64,000 nt of DNA. It comes from Pleomorphomonas sp. T1.2MG-36. GTDB taxonomy: Bacteria; Pseudomonadota; Alphaproteobacteria; Rhizobiales; Pleomorphomonadaceae. Location: contig NZ_CATNLY010000001.1 in the NCBI RefSeq assembly GCF_950100655.1, forward strand, positions 496,001 to 560,000, in the 5' to 3' direction. Under the pieces are notes generated by a model, which was given only the letters and a program-made list of their open reading frames with translations, did no database searches and was not told the DNA's origin. This document shows positions 17,729 through 26,561 of the stretch, piece by piece (within the stretch, counting starts at the first letter, position 1; the number at the start of each line of letters is the position of its first letter). The position numbers and the translations under genes were made by a program.

Positions 17729-19475
17729 GCACCGACCAGGCAACGAACCAGGGCGAACAGAGACCGCCGGCAATCCGCCCCGCCTGCCATATCGGCTTGC
17801 CCCTCAGGGGAGCCGGCAGCGGCGCCTGACGCGGGGCAAGGTTCAGCGTCAGCAGAAGATCCCTTGCCTCCCCTTCCCACGTGACACGGACGACACCGTC
17901 GTCCACATGCCACTCACCGGCGCGCCGAATGCCGGGAATGAGTGGCACGATCTCCCGTCGGCGGACGCGCAGGATGGCTCGATACCAATCGAGCATACGG
18001 GCGTGACGGGACTGGCGTTGCTCGTCCCAGTCGAGCCGGGCGGCATCGAACGTGGCGGGATCGAAAGGGTCGAGCAGAACCTTCGGATCGACCGCGAAAG
18101 CGGCAATCCGGCCTTCCTGCACAGCCGAAGCGAACGCCGGTCCCAGGTCGGAGAAGAACGGAAACGGCGTTCCAGCCGCCCATTCCTCGCCCTGGAACAG
18201 CATCGGAATCTGCGGCGCCAAAAGGAACGCCGCCGCGGCGGCCCGCACGGCTGCCGGTGGCGCCAACGTGCCGATGCGGTCGCCGCGCGCACGGTTTCCC
18301 ACTTGGTCGTGGTTCTGCAGGAACGAAACGAAGGCTGTCGGCGAAACGGAAACCGTCGTCTCCTCTTCGTCGCAGGACAGCCCCCCTTCGGCAAGAGCCC
18401 GGGCGAGAATGTCCGGTCGCTCCGCGTAGTCGGCATAGTCCTTGTCGGCCTCGCCGGTGATGGCGGCGTGCAGCGCGTGATGAAGATCGTCGTTCCACTG
18501 GCCGTCGAACAAGCCTGCCGGCGACATCCGATCGGCTTCCAGTCGGGCACTCTCCAAAACGAGATGGATCTTCCGATCGCCTGCCGCAACCCGCGCCGTT
18601 TCCGCGATGGCGGTGAGCATATGGTCCGGATCCGTGTCGCGGATTTCGTGCGCGGCGTCGATGCGAAGTCCATCGAGGTGAAACTCGCCGATCCACATGC
18701 GGACATTGGCGAGCACGAGATCGCGCATGGACGTGCCCTCGCGCTGATCATAGTCGATGGCTTCGCCCCAGGGCGTCGCATGCCGATCGGTATGGGCGGG
18801 GGCCAGAAGCGGCAGGTAATTCCCCTCGGGGCCGAAGTGGTTGTAGACGACGTCGAGCAGCACGGCGAGACCGAGCGCGTGCGCCTGGTCGACGAAGGAC
18901 TTGAGATCCTCCGGCCGGCCGTAGCGGCTGTCCGGCGCAAACAGCAACACCCCGTCATATCCCCAGCTCCAACGGCCGGGGAAGTCGCCGATCGGCATGA
19001 TCTCGACGACCGTGACGCCGAGCGATTTCAGGTAGGGAAGCCGAGCGGCGGCGGCACGAAAGCTGCCCTCGGGCGTGAAGGTGCCGACATGCAGCTCGTA
19101 GACGACCGCTTCGTGCCATGAAAGACCGCGCCAACGAGTATCGGACCAGCGAAAGGTATCCGGGATGACGATCTCGCTTGGCCCGTGCACGTCCTCCGGC
19201 TGAAAGCGGCTGGCCGGATCGGGCACGAAGGCACCACCCGGCAACTGGAAGCGATAGCGCGTCCCGGCCGGAGCGGCGGTCGTCAGCGTGAACCAGCCAC
19301 CCGATCCCCTCGTCATAGGCAAGGGCTTGCGGCCCTCGATCGCCAGGACCATGGCCTTCTGCTCAGGCGCCCAAAGTCGGAAGCGAACGAGCCTCGCCTC
19401 AGGCACGGGGCCGAATCCCGCCAGCCCGTGATCGTCGGCGGCAGTCAACTGTGCCGCCGGTGTCGACATGTCCAT
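17712..19475 (-). CDS. treZ: Malto-oligosyltrehalose trehalohydrolase
   Basis: A 587-residue GH13 enzyme that releases trehalose from maltooligosyl-trehalose in the cytoplasm. There is an N-terminal beta-sandwich (FGPVPEARLVRFRLWAP), then the barrel with YELHVGTFTPEGSF, VVYNHFGPEGNYL, the nucleophile strand GLRIDAAHEI, the acid Glu in LVLESARLE, and FLQNHDQVGNRA. The start at 19475 was chosen for its GGGAG 8 nt upstream; ATGs at 19526 and 19469 are alternatives. Its usual partner treY (maltooligosyl-trehalose synthase) is not adjacent. The neighbouring EamA gene lies on the same strand upstream. Confidence 0.94.
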   Translation of the reverse strand: MDMSTPAAQLTAADDHGLAGFGPVPEARLVRFRLWAPEQKAMVLAIEGRKPLPMTRGSGGWFTLTTAAPAGTRYRFQLPGGAFVPDPASRFQPEDVHGPSEIVIPDTFRWSDTRWRGLSWHEAVVYELHVGTFTPEGSFRAAAARLPYLKSLGVTVVEIMPIGDFPGRWSWGYDGVLLFAPDSRYGRPEDLKSFVDQAHALGLAVLLDVVYNHFGPEGNYLPLLAPAHTDRHATPWGEAIDYDQREGTSMRDLVLANVRMWIGEFHLDGLRIDAAHEIRDTDPDHMLTAIAETARVAAGDRKIHLVLESARLEADRMSPAGLFDGQWNDDLHHALHAAITGEADKDYADYAERPDILARALAEGGLSCDEEETTVSVSPTAFVSFLQNHDQVGNRARGDRIGTLAPPAAVRAAAAAFLLAPQIPMLFQGEEWAAGTPFPFFSDLGPAFASAVQEGRIAAFAVDPKVLLDPFDPATFDAARLDWDEQRQSRHARMLDWYRAILRVRRREIVPLIPGIRRAGEWHVDDGVVRVTWEGEARDLLLTLNLAPRQAPLPAPLRGKPIWQAGRIAGGLCSPWFVAWSVRRRGG

Positions 19476-19571
19476 CCAGGCGTCTCCCGCAAGGCGGTTG
19501 CCGAAACCGTCGTTCGGCAAGGCCATTGTGGCCGGGGAGATCCATGCACGCAACCAGCCAGAACCGGCTAT

Positions 19572-20501
19572 TTACAAATCCAGCCCCACCAACCGCTGCC
19601 GCGCGCGCAGACGCTCGCGATGTAGCGAGTAGAGCCCGCTCGCCACGATCAACGACGCGCCGATGGTGGTGGTCAGTCCAGGAATGATGTTCCAGACCAT
19701 ATAGGAGACGGCGGTGGCCGAAATCATTTGCACGTAGCTGAAGGGGGCAAGCAGCGAGGCTGCGGCCATGCGATAGGCGAACACGCAGCAGATCTGCCCC
19801 AAGGCGAAGAACAGACCACCGGCAAGGCCGAAGATGACCTCGTGCCAGGACGTATCCCCGATCTCCGGCCAGACCAGCGCCGTCGTCACGGTAACGCCGA
19901 TCAGCGACGTCCAGACCATCATCGTTTCGGCGCTGTCGCGAACGGCCTTGCGCGTCAGAATGGTCGAGAAGGCGCCGACGAAGGCGGCGACCAGCGTGAA
20001 AATGGACGCGTAGTGAAAACTCGACGTTCCCGGCTGGACGATGACCAACACGCCCAGGAACCCGACGAGCGCGGCCAGCCAGCGCCGTGCGCCGACGACC
20101 TCGCCGAGAAAGACGATCGACAGCGCCATCACGAACACCGGCGAAACGAAGGCGATCGCCGTCGCGTCTGGAATGTTCTGATGCTGAAGACCGAGCAGGA
20201 ACAAAATGGTGCCGCAGATCGCCGTCAACCCGCGCAAAATGTTGAGCCAGGGATGGATGGGCCGGAACACGGCCCTCCCCTCGCGACGCAAGGCGAACGG
20301 TACGGCGACAAGGGCATAGGTGAGGTTGCGCCACCAGGCGATCTTCTCGGCGCTCGCCTCATGCTGGATGAACTTGGCGCCAACGTCGCAGGCCGCAAAC
20401 AGCAGCGTCGATACAACGATCAGGGCGATGGCGAGCAGGATCTGCTCGTTGACGCGCGACAACCCGACGTCAACCGGCGGGGACATGGTCTGGGAGGTCA
20501 C
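19572..20501 (-). CDS. EamA/DMT-family transporter
   Basis: A 309-residue membrane protein with ten predicted helices arranged as two EamA repeats (first ending near GFLGVLVIVQPG, second ending near GASLIVASGLYSLHRERLR). It resembles RhaT/RarD-type exporters of amino acids or other metabolites; the substrate is unknown. The GTG start at 20501 is used; an ATG at 20486 is an alternative with no clear ribosome binding site. It lies 96 nt upstream of treZ on the same strand, with no functional link evident. Confidence 0.9.
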   Translation of the reverse strand: MTSQTMSPPVDVGLSRVNEQILLAIALIVVSTLLFAACDVGAKFIQHEASAEKIAWWRNLTYALVAVPFALRREGRAVFRPIHPWLNILRGLTAICGTILFLLGLQHQNIPDATAIAFVSPVFVMALSIVFLGEVVGARRWLAALVGFLGVLVIVQPGTSSFHYASIFTLVAAFVGAFSTILTRKAVRDSAETMMVWTSLIGVTVTTALVWPEIGDTSWHEVIFGLAGGLFFALGQICCVFAYRMAAASLLAPFSYVQMISATAVSYMVWNIIPGLTTTIGASLIVASGLYSLHRERLRARQRLVGLDL

Positions 20502-20725
20502 CTTGATCTGCCTGAAATGAGAGCCGGCGGATAGGCGAAACCGGCTCGGGTTGGCTCAGTCGCCGACCTTTGGATGAAACGATTTTGAGGCAAAGACAAG
20601 GCGGCGTCGAAAAGTACGACAAAAAATTCTTGGTTGTGGCGAAACGGCATGAATGCGCGGTAAACGAGAGCAGTTGGAGAAACTCACCCGGCCTACCCTC
20701 GGCGAATGAATATGCAACGCGTCGA

Positions 20726-21625
20726 TCAGGACAAGTAGCTCGAAAGCTTCAAGCTGGCGATGTTGCCGATGGCGGCATAGGCCGCTTGCAACTGAGTCTC
20801 GTAGGCCGACATTTTCGCGGCCACGACCGCGACATCCACGCCGCTGAGGCTGGTGGCGAGATCGCCGGCAAAATCCTGATAGTTTTCCTGGTCGCTGATC
20901 GCCGTCTTAAGGGCTGAGGCGTTGAGGGAAAGGCGGGTCTGCACGGTGGCAAGGCCGCTGATCGCTTCGTCGAGCAGGCCGCTCGCCTCGGTGAGCGCAT
21001 CGCTATCGGTGGCGCCGGAGGCGACCAGCGACAAGGCCCTCAGCGCCTTCTCGAAGTTCTCGTTGTCGGCCGTGACGCCGTAGGACACCGTCTGCTCGGA
21101 GGAGACCTTCACCGCGGTCACCGCATCGTCGCCTTGATAGTAGCTGGTATCGGCGGAGGACGGCGAAGTCGCCGACGCAAGACTGTCCAGATCGATGGGC
21201 GGCCGATCGACGGCACTGCCCGCGAAGAGATAGCGGCCACCAAGCTGCGTGTTCATCAGCGAGGCGAGACTCTCCAGCATCTCCTCGGCGGTGACTTGCA
21301 GTTCGTCCGTGCCGCTTGAAGTCGCCGAGAAGGACGACAGCGTCGCCTTCATGCTGGTGATCTGATCGATGATGCTGTCGACGGCATCATACATGGCTTC
21401 CACGCGGGTGCTGGCCGTGTTCGCCGCCTCGGCGTAGGACTTCGACATCGACACCGACGACTGCAGCGACACGACCGAGCCTGCCTTGTTGCCCAGACCG
21501 CCATAGTTGTCGGAAATCTGGCCGGATGCCTGCTGAAGCGTCGCTTCCGCCTGCTTTGCCTGGACCTTCAGCGCCGCCTGCAAAAGGCGGTCGGACGCCG
21601 CAAAGGTGGCAACACGCATTCCCAT
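20726..21625 (-). CDS. flgL: Flagellar hook-associated protein 3 (FlgL), flagellin-like
   Basis: A 299-residue secreted protein forming the second hook-filament junction ring. The N-terminus is a flagellin-like helix (KVQAKQAEATLQQASGQISDNYGGLG), and the C-terminal helix has the flagellin-type heptad pattern (FAGDLATSLSGVDVAVVAAKMSA). The central part has LGGRYLFAGSAVDRPP, typical of FlgL. It is the last gene of the flagellar block, 17 nt after flgK. Either of two ATGs (21625 or 21619) may be used. Confidence 0.92.
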   Translation of the reverse strand: MGMRVATFAASDRLLQAALKVQAKQAEATLQQASGQISDNYGGLGNKAGSVVSLQSSVSMSKSYAEAANTASTRVEAMYDAVDSIIDQITSMKATLSSFSATSSGTDELQVTAEEMLESLASLMNTQLGGRYLFAGSAVDRPPIDLDSLASATSPSSADTSYYQGDDAVTAVKVSSEQTVSYGVTADNENFEKALRALSLVASGATDSDALTEASGLLDEAISGLATVQTRLSLNASALKTAISDQENYQDFAGDLATSLSGVDVAVVAAKMSAYETQLQAAYAAIGNIASLKLSSYLS

Positions 21626-21642
21626 CGGCGGTTCTCCCGGTT

Positions 21643-23379
21643 TCAGGCCGACTTGGCAGCCGACAACAGTGCCTCGAACATTTCGTTGGCCGCCTGGATG
21701 ATCTGCGCGGCGGCGGCGTACAGCGCCTGATAGTCGGAGATCTTGGAAGTCTCCTCGTCGATGTTGACGCCCGACTGCGAGGCGATGGTATCGGAGAGCG
21801 AGGTTGCCAGCGTCTCGGCTCTGGTTTCGGCGGCTTCCGCATCCGATGCGCGACTGGCGAAATCGGTCACGATGCGGGCCGCATAATCGCCAAGCGTCAC
21901 CGTCGTCGACCCGATGCCGCCGACGGCCGCGAAGGTTTGCGTGCCGGTCATGGCATCCAGCAGTCCGTTGGCCACCGTTGCCGACCCGGAGGTGAGGACG
22001 GTCGCCCCGATCGTCGTCGACGTTGCCAGCGTTCCGATGGCAAGCGCACTCGAATCGGTGGAAATGGCCGAAGAAAGCGAGATGTTCGCCGCCCCGCTAC
22101 CGGTGAGCAGCGGATTGAGGCCGAAATAGCTTGAGAAGCTGGTACCGTCACCGGTCATGTCGCCATCGAGCGCGCCGATGGCCACCCCGCTCCCCGACGT
22201 CGTCGCGGCAATCGTGAGCTTGCCGCTGCTATCCAGCGAGGCAGCGATGCCATCGATCGCATCGAGCGCCGAAACCAGATCGCCAACCGTATCGTAGCTG
22301 GAAAGATCGAGATCGGTGTAGCCGACGAGCGCGCCGTTATCGTCAACCTGGGCGATGCCGACGCTGCCGGAAGCGGAAAGCGCACTGTCCGACGAAACCT
22401 TGGCCGTCCCGGTGAGGCTCTCCGGTGCCGGTACGGCCGACCCGTCCGCGGTCACGCCGTTCAGCGTATCGATCAGCGCCGTTGCCAGGGCATCGAGTTC
22501 ATCCTGCGCCTCGACGAGCGTACCGTCGCGAAGCGTCAAAAGGGCGCCGACCTCGCCGCTGGTCAACTCGTTCGTGATATCCTTCCCGTCGACGGAAACC
22601 CCACTCAGCACCGTTCCCGCCTTTACGGTCGCCGATGCGCTGAAACTCAGGGCATGCACCGAGCTGGTGAGCAGCGCAGTGCCGCCGGTGGTGGAGATGT
22701 AGATCGACCCGCTGGACGTGGTCGTCGTCTTGATGCCGATCAGGCTGGAAATAGTCTCGATGGCCGTGTTTCGCTGGTCTTCGAGATCGGCGGTCGACGC
22801 TCCCTTTGCCTTCGCGGCCAGAATGGCGTCGTTCAGATCGTCGATGGTCCCGAGAGCATCATTGATGGTGTCGATATCGTCGGCGATCTGCTGATCGGCG
22901 TCGGCTCTGAGCTCCTGGATCGAAGACGAGGTCTCGCGCAAAGAGCTCGCGAGACTGTCGGCGGCGGAGATGACTTGGCTTTGTACCGTGTCGTCTTCCG
23001 GGGAGGAGGCAAGCGAGTTGATTGCCGTTTGAAGGTCGCTCACCTGCGTTGCCAGGGATGTGCCACCATCCTCGCTGCCTGTCGTGGCGCCCATCAGGGC
23101 CTGAAGCCGATCGGTATAGCTCGCCGTCGCGGCGGCGCCCCCGACATCGGCGTTGGCGGAGATCAGGGACGCGAACACATATTTGTCGACGCCGCCGGTG
23201 ATGGAGGCGACAGCGGTTCCGGATCCCGTCGAGGCCGACACCGTCGACACCTGGTTGGCGGTCTTGACGGTGTAGCCGTCGACATCGGCATTGGCGATAT
23301 TGGACGAGGAGACGCTGACACCCACCTGCGCGGCCCGCATGGCGGAAAGGGCGATGGTGCTGGCAACGGAGAGTGACAT
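21643..23379 (-). CDS. flgK: Flagellar hook-associated protein 1
   Basis: A 578-residue secreted junction protein. The rod/hook N-terminal signature is present (LSAMRAAQVGVSVSSSNIANADVDGYTVK), and the C-terminal helix carries QALYAAAAQIIQAANEMFEALL, as in FlgK/FlgE. The middle is a Ser/Thr/Ala-rich variable region with the LNDAILAAKAKG helix. It is preceded by the flgN-like chaperone gene (27-nt gap) and followed by flgL, the usual order. Confidence 0.94.
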   Translation of the reverse strand: MSLSVASTIALSAMRAAQVGVSVSSSNIANADVDGYTVKTANQVSTVSASTGSGTAVASITGGVDKYVFASLISANADVGGAAATASYTDRLQALMGATTGSEDGGTSLATQVSDLQTAINSLASSPEDDTVQSQVISAADSLASSLRETSSSIQELRADADQQIADDIDTINDALGTIDDLNDAILAAKAKGASTADLEDQRNTAIETISSLIGIKTTTTSSGSIYISTTGGTALLTSSVHALSFSASATVKAGTVLSGVSVDGKDITNELTSGEVGALLTLRDGTLVEAQDELDALATALIDTLNGVTADGSAVPAPESLTGTAKVSSDSALSASGSVGIAQVDDNGALVGYTDLDLSSYDTVGDLVSALDAIDGIAASLDSSGKLTIAATTSGSGVAIGALDGDMTGDGTSFSSYFGLNPLLTGSGAANISLSSAISTDSSALAIGTLATSTTIGATVLTSGSATVANGLLDAMTGTQTFAAVGGIGSTTVTLGDYAARIVTDFASRASDAEAAETRAETLATSLSDTIASQSGVNIDEETSKISDYQALYAAAAQIIQAANEMFEALLSAAKSA

Positions 23380-23406
23380 GGCGTTCCCCTCGAAGATCCG
23401 GCCGCC

Positions 23407-23862
23407 TCAGGCCAGCCGGTCGGGCAGCAGCGAAGAGCGGCCGGGCTGCGCATCGCCAGCGCGGCTGCCGTTGCGCCCGTAGGCGGGGGCCGTCGCCGTT
23501 CCGGCCTCTCGAACCGCCTCCACCACCGCCGCAATCCGCCTTCGCGACGCGCCGATGGCTCCGGCGAGGCGGGAGAGGTTGTCGCGCGCCTTGCTCTGCA
23601 CCAGACCAATCCGTCCATCGAGATAGGTGCGTTCGTCCGGCGTGATGCTCCCGGCACCGAGCGTCCTCAGATACTCCTCGATCCGGCCGGCGAGATTGCT
23701 CTTGGCGCCAGTGGTCGCCGCGAGCGACGCCGGCACGCCGCTCGCGAGAAGCGCATTCTCATCGTCGATGATCGCGATCAGCTCGTCGATCATGCCGTCC
23801 AGCTCGGCAAAGCGTCCCATGTCCGGGGACTTGGTCTCAGCGGCAGCTTTTGCGCCTGGCAT
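23407..23862 (-). CDS. flgN: FlgN-like flagellar export chaperone
   Basis: A 151-residue, mainly helical protein. The helix MGRFAELDGMIDELIAIIDDENALLASG resembles FlgN, a cytoplasmic chaperone that escorts FlgK and FlgL to the export gate. The gene lies directly upstream of flgK, its expected client. The start at 23862 (MPGAKAAAE) has a good AGGAGAT ribosome binding site and overlaps the preceding gene by 26 nt. An upstream extension would start at a non-ATG codon. The C-terminus (after about residue 110) is Ala/Arg-rich and variable. The assignment rests on length, helicity and position. Confidence 0.65.
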   Translation of the reverse strand: MPGAKAAAETKSPDMGRFAELDGMIDELIAIIDDENALLASGVPASLAATTGAKSNLAGRIEEYLRTLGAGSITPDERTYLDGRIGLVQSKARDNLSRLAGAIGASRRRIAAVVEAVREAGTATAPAYGRNGSRAGDAQPGRSSLLPDRLA

Positions 23863-24178
23863 GGTTTGATCTCCTGAATTGATCGAGAGGGACGACAACC
23901 CCGGTTTCCCCGGCAGGCGCCGAGATCAGCTTGCCGACGCTCAGGTAGGCGTGACTGACGGCGTAGCCGGCATTTGCGCTGGCTAGGGCGGCGGCCGTTT
24001 CGTCGAGGTGTCGCTCCAGCTCGGCAAGCACCTCCGTCACGTCGCCCTTGAACAAGCCGACGTTGCGGGCGTCCCCCGCCCCGCCCTCGCGTTTGATATC
24101 CCGGCGGATTTTCTCCAGCCGCCCGACCAGAAGATCGATCGCCGCCTGCGTCTCATCCCGTTCCGACTGCGCCGTCAT
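23837..24178 (-). CDS. Unknown small helical protein in the flagellar operon
   Basis: A 113-residue protein with no recognised family. The first 45 residues form a likely charged helix or coiled coil (AAIDLLVGRLEKIRRDIKREGG). A second helix follows (VTEVLAELERHLDETAAALASANAGYAVSHAYLSVGKLI), and a basic tail ends the protein. It has no signal peptide or membrane segment. It starts one base after the flgE stop (TGAGATG) and its end overlaps the flgN-like gene, so it is translated with hook genes. A chaperone or regulatory role is plausible but unproven. Confidence 0.7.
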   Translation of the reverse strand: MTAQSERDETQAAIDLLVGRLEKIRRDIKREGGAGDARNVGLFKGDVTEVLAELERHLDETAAALASANAGYAVSHAYLSVGKLISAPAGETGVVVPLDQFRRSNHARRKSCR

Positions 24179-24179
24179 C

Positions 24180-25427
24180 TCAGCGCACCGCTGACAGAAG
24201 GGAGTCGAACATGTCCTTGGCGGTCGAGATCACCTGTGAGGCCGCCGAATAGGCTTGCTGGGCGGCGATCATCGACGAGAACTCGGTGTTCGTATCGGTC
24301 GTGGATAACTCGAGCTCGTAGTCCTGTATGGAGCCGACACCATCGGAATCGGCAAAGTGATAGGTGGCGCCAGACGAGGTGTTCGAAGCCGAGTAGACCG
24401 AGTTGCTCATTTCAATAAGGCCGTTGGCATTGGAAAAGGTGGCGAGCGGGATCTTGTAGATCGGCACGGCTTCGCCGTTGCTGTAGTTGGCGGTAACGGT
24501 GCCATCCTCGTCGATGGTGACGCCGGAGAGCGTGCCGTAGGCACAGCCGTTCCCGATGCCGGCGATGTCGACCGCGGCGTCGCTGCTGTTGTCGGGCGTG
24601 TATTGCGACAGGCCATCCGACCCATTGACCGTGCCGAAGTCGAGAACGATCGACATGTCGGACGCACCGTCGCTAAGGCCGGTGATCGACAGCGTCGCGG
24701 AATCCGGCGTCTTCAAGGTGCCGTCTTCGTTGAACTCGATCTCGATGGTCGTGGTTTGAGCGGTACCCGTGGAGCCGCCGGTCGACGACGGGTCGGCGAA
24801 CGACATGTCCCAGGTGTTCTGGCCCGTCTTTTCCCAGGTCACATCCATGGTGTAGGCGGTGCCCAGGCTGTCGAACAGTTCGATCTGGCTGGTGTAGCTA
24901 TCCCCAACCTCGGCGTCGGCCGGCAGGCTGCCCTTCATCGTCATGCTGGTCGTCGCCGCCGCATAACCGGTCAGGACGTCGGTGTCGATCTGCTCGAGAT
25001 TGGTCTCCGTGGTGCCGCCGACCACATTGCCATCGGCGTCGGTCGGCCAGCCGAGCAGCGTATAACCGTTGCTGGTGAGATAGCCGGTGTCGTCGTCAAC
25101 CGTGAAGCTGCCGTTGCGGGTGTAGTAGATGTCGCTGCCATCGCCGGTCGTCACGGCGAAAAAGCCATCGCCATCGATGGCGATATTGGTACTGATCGAT
25201 GACGAAACGAGCGTACCGCTGGCCAGGATGTTCTGCGACTTCGCCACGGTGACGCCGCCGCTGGAACTATTGGCATCGCCGGATGTCAACAACGAGGAAA
25301 AGCTGGCCGAGCTCGCCTTGTAGCCAGTCGTCGAGACGTTGGCGAGGTTGTTGGAAATGATCGACAACGCCGTCGACTGAGCCTGCATCGCCGAAACGGC
25401 GGAGTTCATTGCGCCCGTGAGAGACAT
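24180..25427 (-). CDS. flgE: Flagellar hook protein
   Basis: A 415-residue secreted protein that polymerises into the hook. The rod/hook signature is clear at the N-terminus (MNSAVSAMQAQSTALSIISNNLANVSTTGYKA). A DGDGFFAV motif lies near residue 85, and the C-terminal helix is EFSSMIAAQQAYSAASQVISTAKDMFDSLL. It follows flgD by 11 nt, the expected pair of cap and hook. A middle domain rich in Thr, Ser and Asp is typical. Confidence 0.95.
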   Translation of the reverse strand: MSLTGAMNSAVSAMQAQSTALSIISNNLANVSTTGYKASSASFSSLLTSGDANSSSGGVTVAKSQNILASGTLVSSSISTNIAIDGDGFFAVTTGDGSDIYYTRNGSFTVDDDTGYLTSNGYTLLGWPTDADGNVVGGTTETNLEQIDTDVLTGYAAATTSMTMKGSLPADAEVGDSYTSQIELFDSLGTAYTMDVTWEKTGQNTWDMSFADPSSTGGSTGTAQTTTIEIEFNEDGTLKTPDSATLSITGLSDGASDMSIVLDFGTVNGSDGLSQYTPDNSSDAAVDIAGIGNGCAYGTLSGVTIDEDGTVTANYSNGEAVPIYKIPLATFSNANGLIEMSNSVYSASNTSSGATYHFADSDGVGSIQDYELELSTTDTNTEFSSMIAAQQAYSAASQVISTAKDMFDSLLSAVR

Positions 25428-25438
25428 GGCGTTTCTCC

Positions 25439-25717
25439 TCAGGCCGACGTGGTAGTGAGACCGGAGGAGATCGTATCGACCGCCTCCTGAAGGGACAGAA
25501 GCGTCGTGTTCATCTCGCTGAGCTGCGAATAGCTCGCGTAGGACATCATCTGGTTGAGGAAGTCGGACGTATCCGTCGGGTTCAGCGGGTTCTGGTTCTG
25601 AACTTCCTGAACAAGAAGCTGCAGGAACTGCGAGGTATCTACGGACGTGGTCGAAGTTGAAGTTGTCGTCGATGCCGTAGTTGTCGTAGCGGTAGTCGCC
25701 GAAGAGATAGAGGACAT
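25439..25717 (-). CDS. flgD: Short flagellar hook-capping protein FlgD (N-terminal region only)
   Basis: A 92-residue protein matching only the conserved N-terminal part of FlgD: a Thr/Ser-rich leader, then FLQLLVQEVQNQNPLNPTD and FLNQMMSYASYSQLSEMN. Standard FlgD proteins exceed 200 residues with C-terminal tudor-like and FnIII-like domains, which are missing here and not found downstream. Short FlgD forms occur in alphaproteobacteria, so this may be functional as a hook cap. It is the first gene of the flgD-flgE-flgK-flgL run. Confidence 0.88.
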   Translation of the reverse strand: MSSISSATTATTTTASTTTSTSTTSVDTSQFLQLLVQEVQNQNPLNPTDTSDFLNQMMSYASYSQLSEMNTTLLSLQEAVDTISSGLTTTSA

Positions 25718-25738
25718 GATAAACCTCGCCCGTCTCCA

Positions 25739-25756
25739 GTCTTCACTTAAGAAGAC
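25739..25756. promoter_or_regulatory. Inverted repeat upstream of flgD
   Basis: A perfect 6-bp inverted repeat with a 6-bp spacer (GTCTTC, ACTTAA, GAAGAC), 21 bp upstream of the flgD start in a 284-bp AT-richer gap. It may be an operator or a leader hairpin. No sigma-54 or sigma-28 promoter could be recognised with confidence in this gap. Confidence 0.3.
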
Positions 25757-26000
25757 CGGACCAAGAGACTGATCGGTGCCGTTGTTGATTGGCTTCAGTC
25801 TTTAGACGGGCCAGGTCGCCAAACCAGGCGCGAAAACTTAATGAGAGTTAGCAACGAAATTCGTTAACGCAAATTAATACTTCGAGATTTGCTTGATACG
25901 CAATGAGAGCACTCCGCCCGATGTCCGCGGCAACGAACTCGCCAGCGGGCCGCCCGGCCGAACGCGCCGACACAGACAAGCGATGCGTTTTGCAAAAAGA

Positions 26001-26282
26001 TCAGGAGCCGGGGCGCAAGGAGGACGAGGGCTTGCCCGTCGGAGACGGCTTGTCGGCATCATCCTCGGCAAGTGCCACGATGCGGGCGGCAAGTCCGGCC
26101 GGCGCACGAACGGAAGGACCGGCTGCGAGCGCCTCGCGAAGCCGCACGGCGGTTTCGAGGATAGACCGCGCCCGCTCGGATTGCAGCAGCAACGCTTCGG
26201 CCGCGACACGAACGGCCGCCGGCCAAAGCGTCAAGTCCTCGCCATGACGATCGACGAGGTCCTGAAACTGCGCTTCGTCCAT
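26001..26282 (-). CDS. Unknown small protein (DLVDRHGEDLTLWP motif)
   Basis: A 93-residue protein that begins MDEAQFQDLVDRHGEDLTLWP. Helices rich in Ala and Leu follow (VRVAAEALLLQSERARSILETAVRLREAL), and the tail is low-complexity. It has no signal peptide. The pattern of D-L-x-D-R-x-G, then W-P, then A-x-x-L-L-x-x-S-x-x-A-R recalls small alphaproteobacterial proteins often encoded near ECF sigma factors. That is a family resemblance from memory only. It sits between fliS and flgD on the same strand. The start at 26282 was chosen because upstream codons look non-coding. Confidence 0.6.
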   Translation of the reverse strand: MDEAQFQDLVDRHGEDLTLWPAAVRVAAEALLLQSERARSILETAVRLREALAAGPSVRAPAGLAARIVALAEDDADKPSPTGKPSSSLRPGS

Positions 26283-26561
26283 CAGTGCAACCCGTTCATT
26301 CGTAACAGATTGCCTCGGAGTATCTACCGGCAATGGATTGGGATCAATAGAGAAACGGTCGATACACGCTGTTACGCCCAGCGGAACGATTTCGACACCT
26401 GCGCTCCGGCGATACGTGGCGTCCGCCCCCCGTGCCCCGTCAAATGGGCCACTGCCGAATAGCGTTCGGAAACATCGGAGGCCGCGTGATTTGACGCCCG
26501 ACATGGCAACCGAGCCGCAGGCAGACCGATCGCATCCGCGCGCGGTCGGTTGCCAGAAAGA

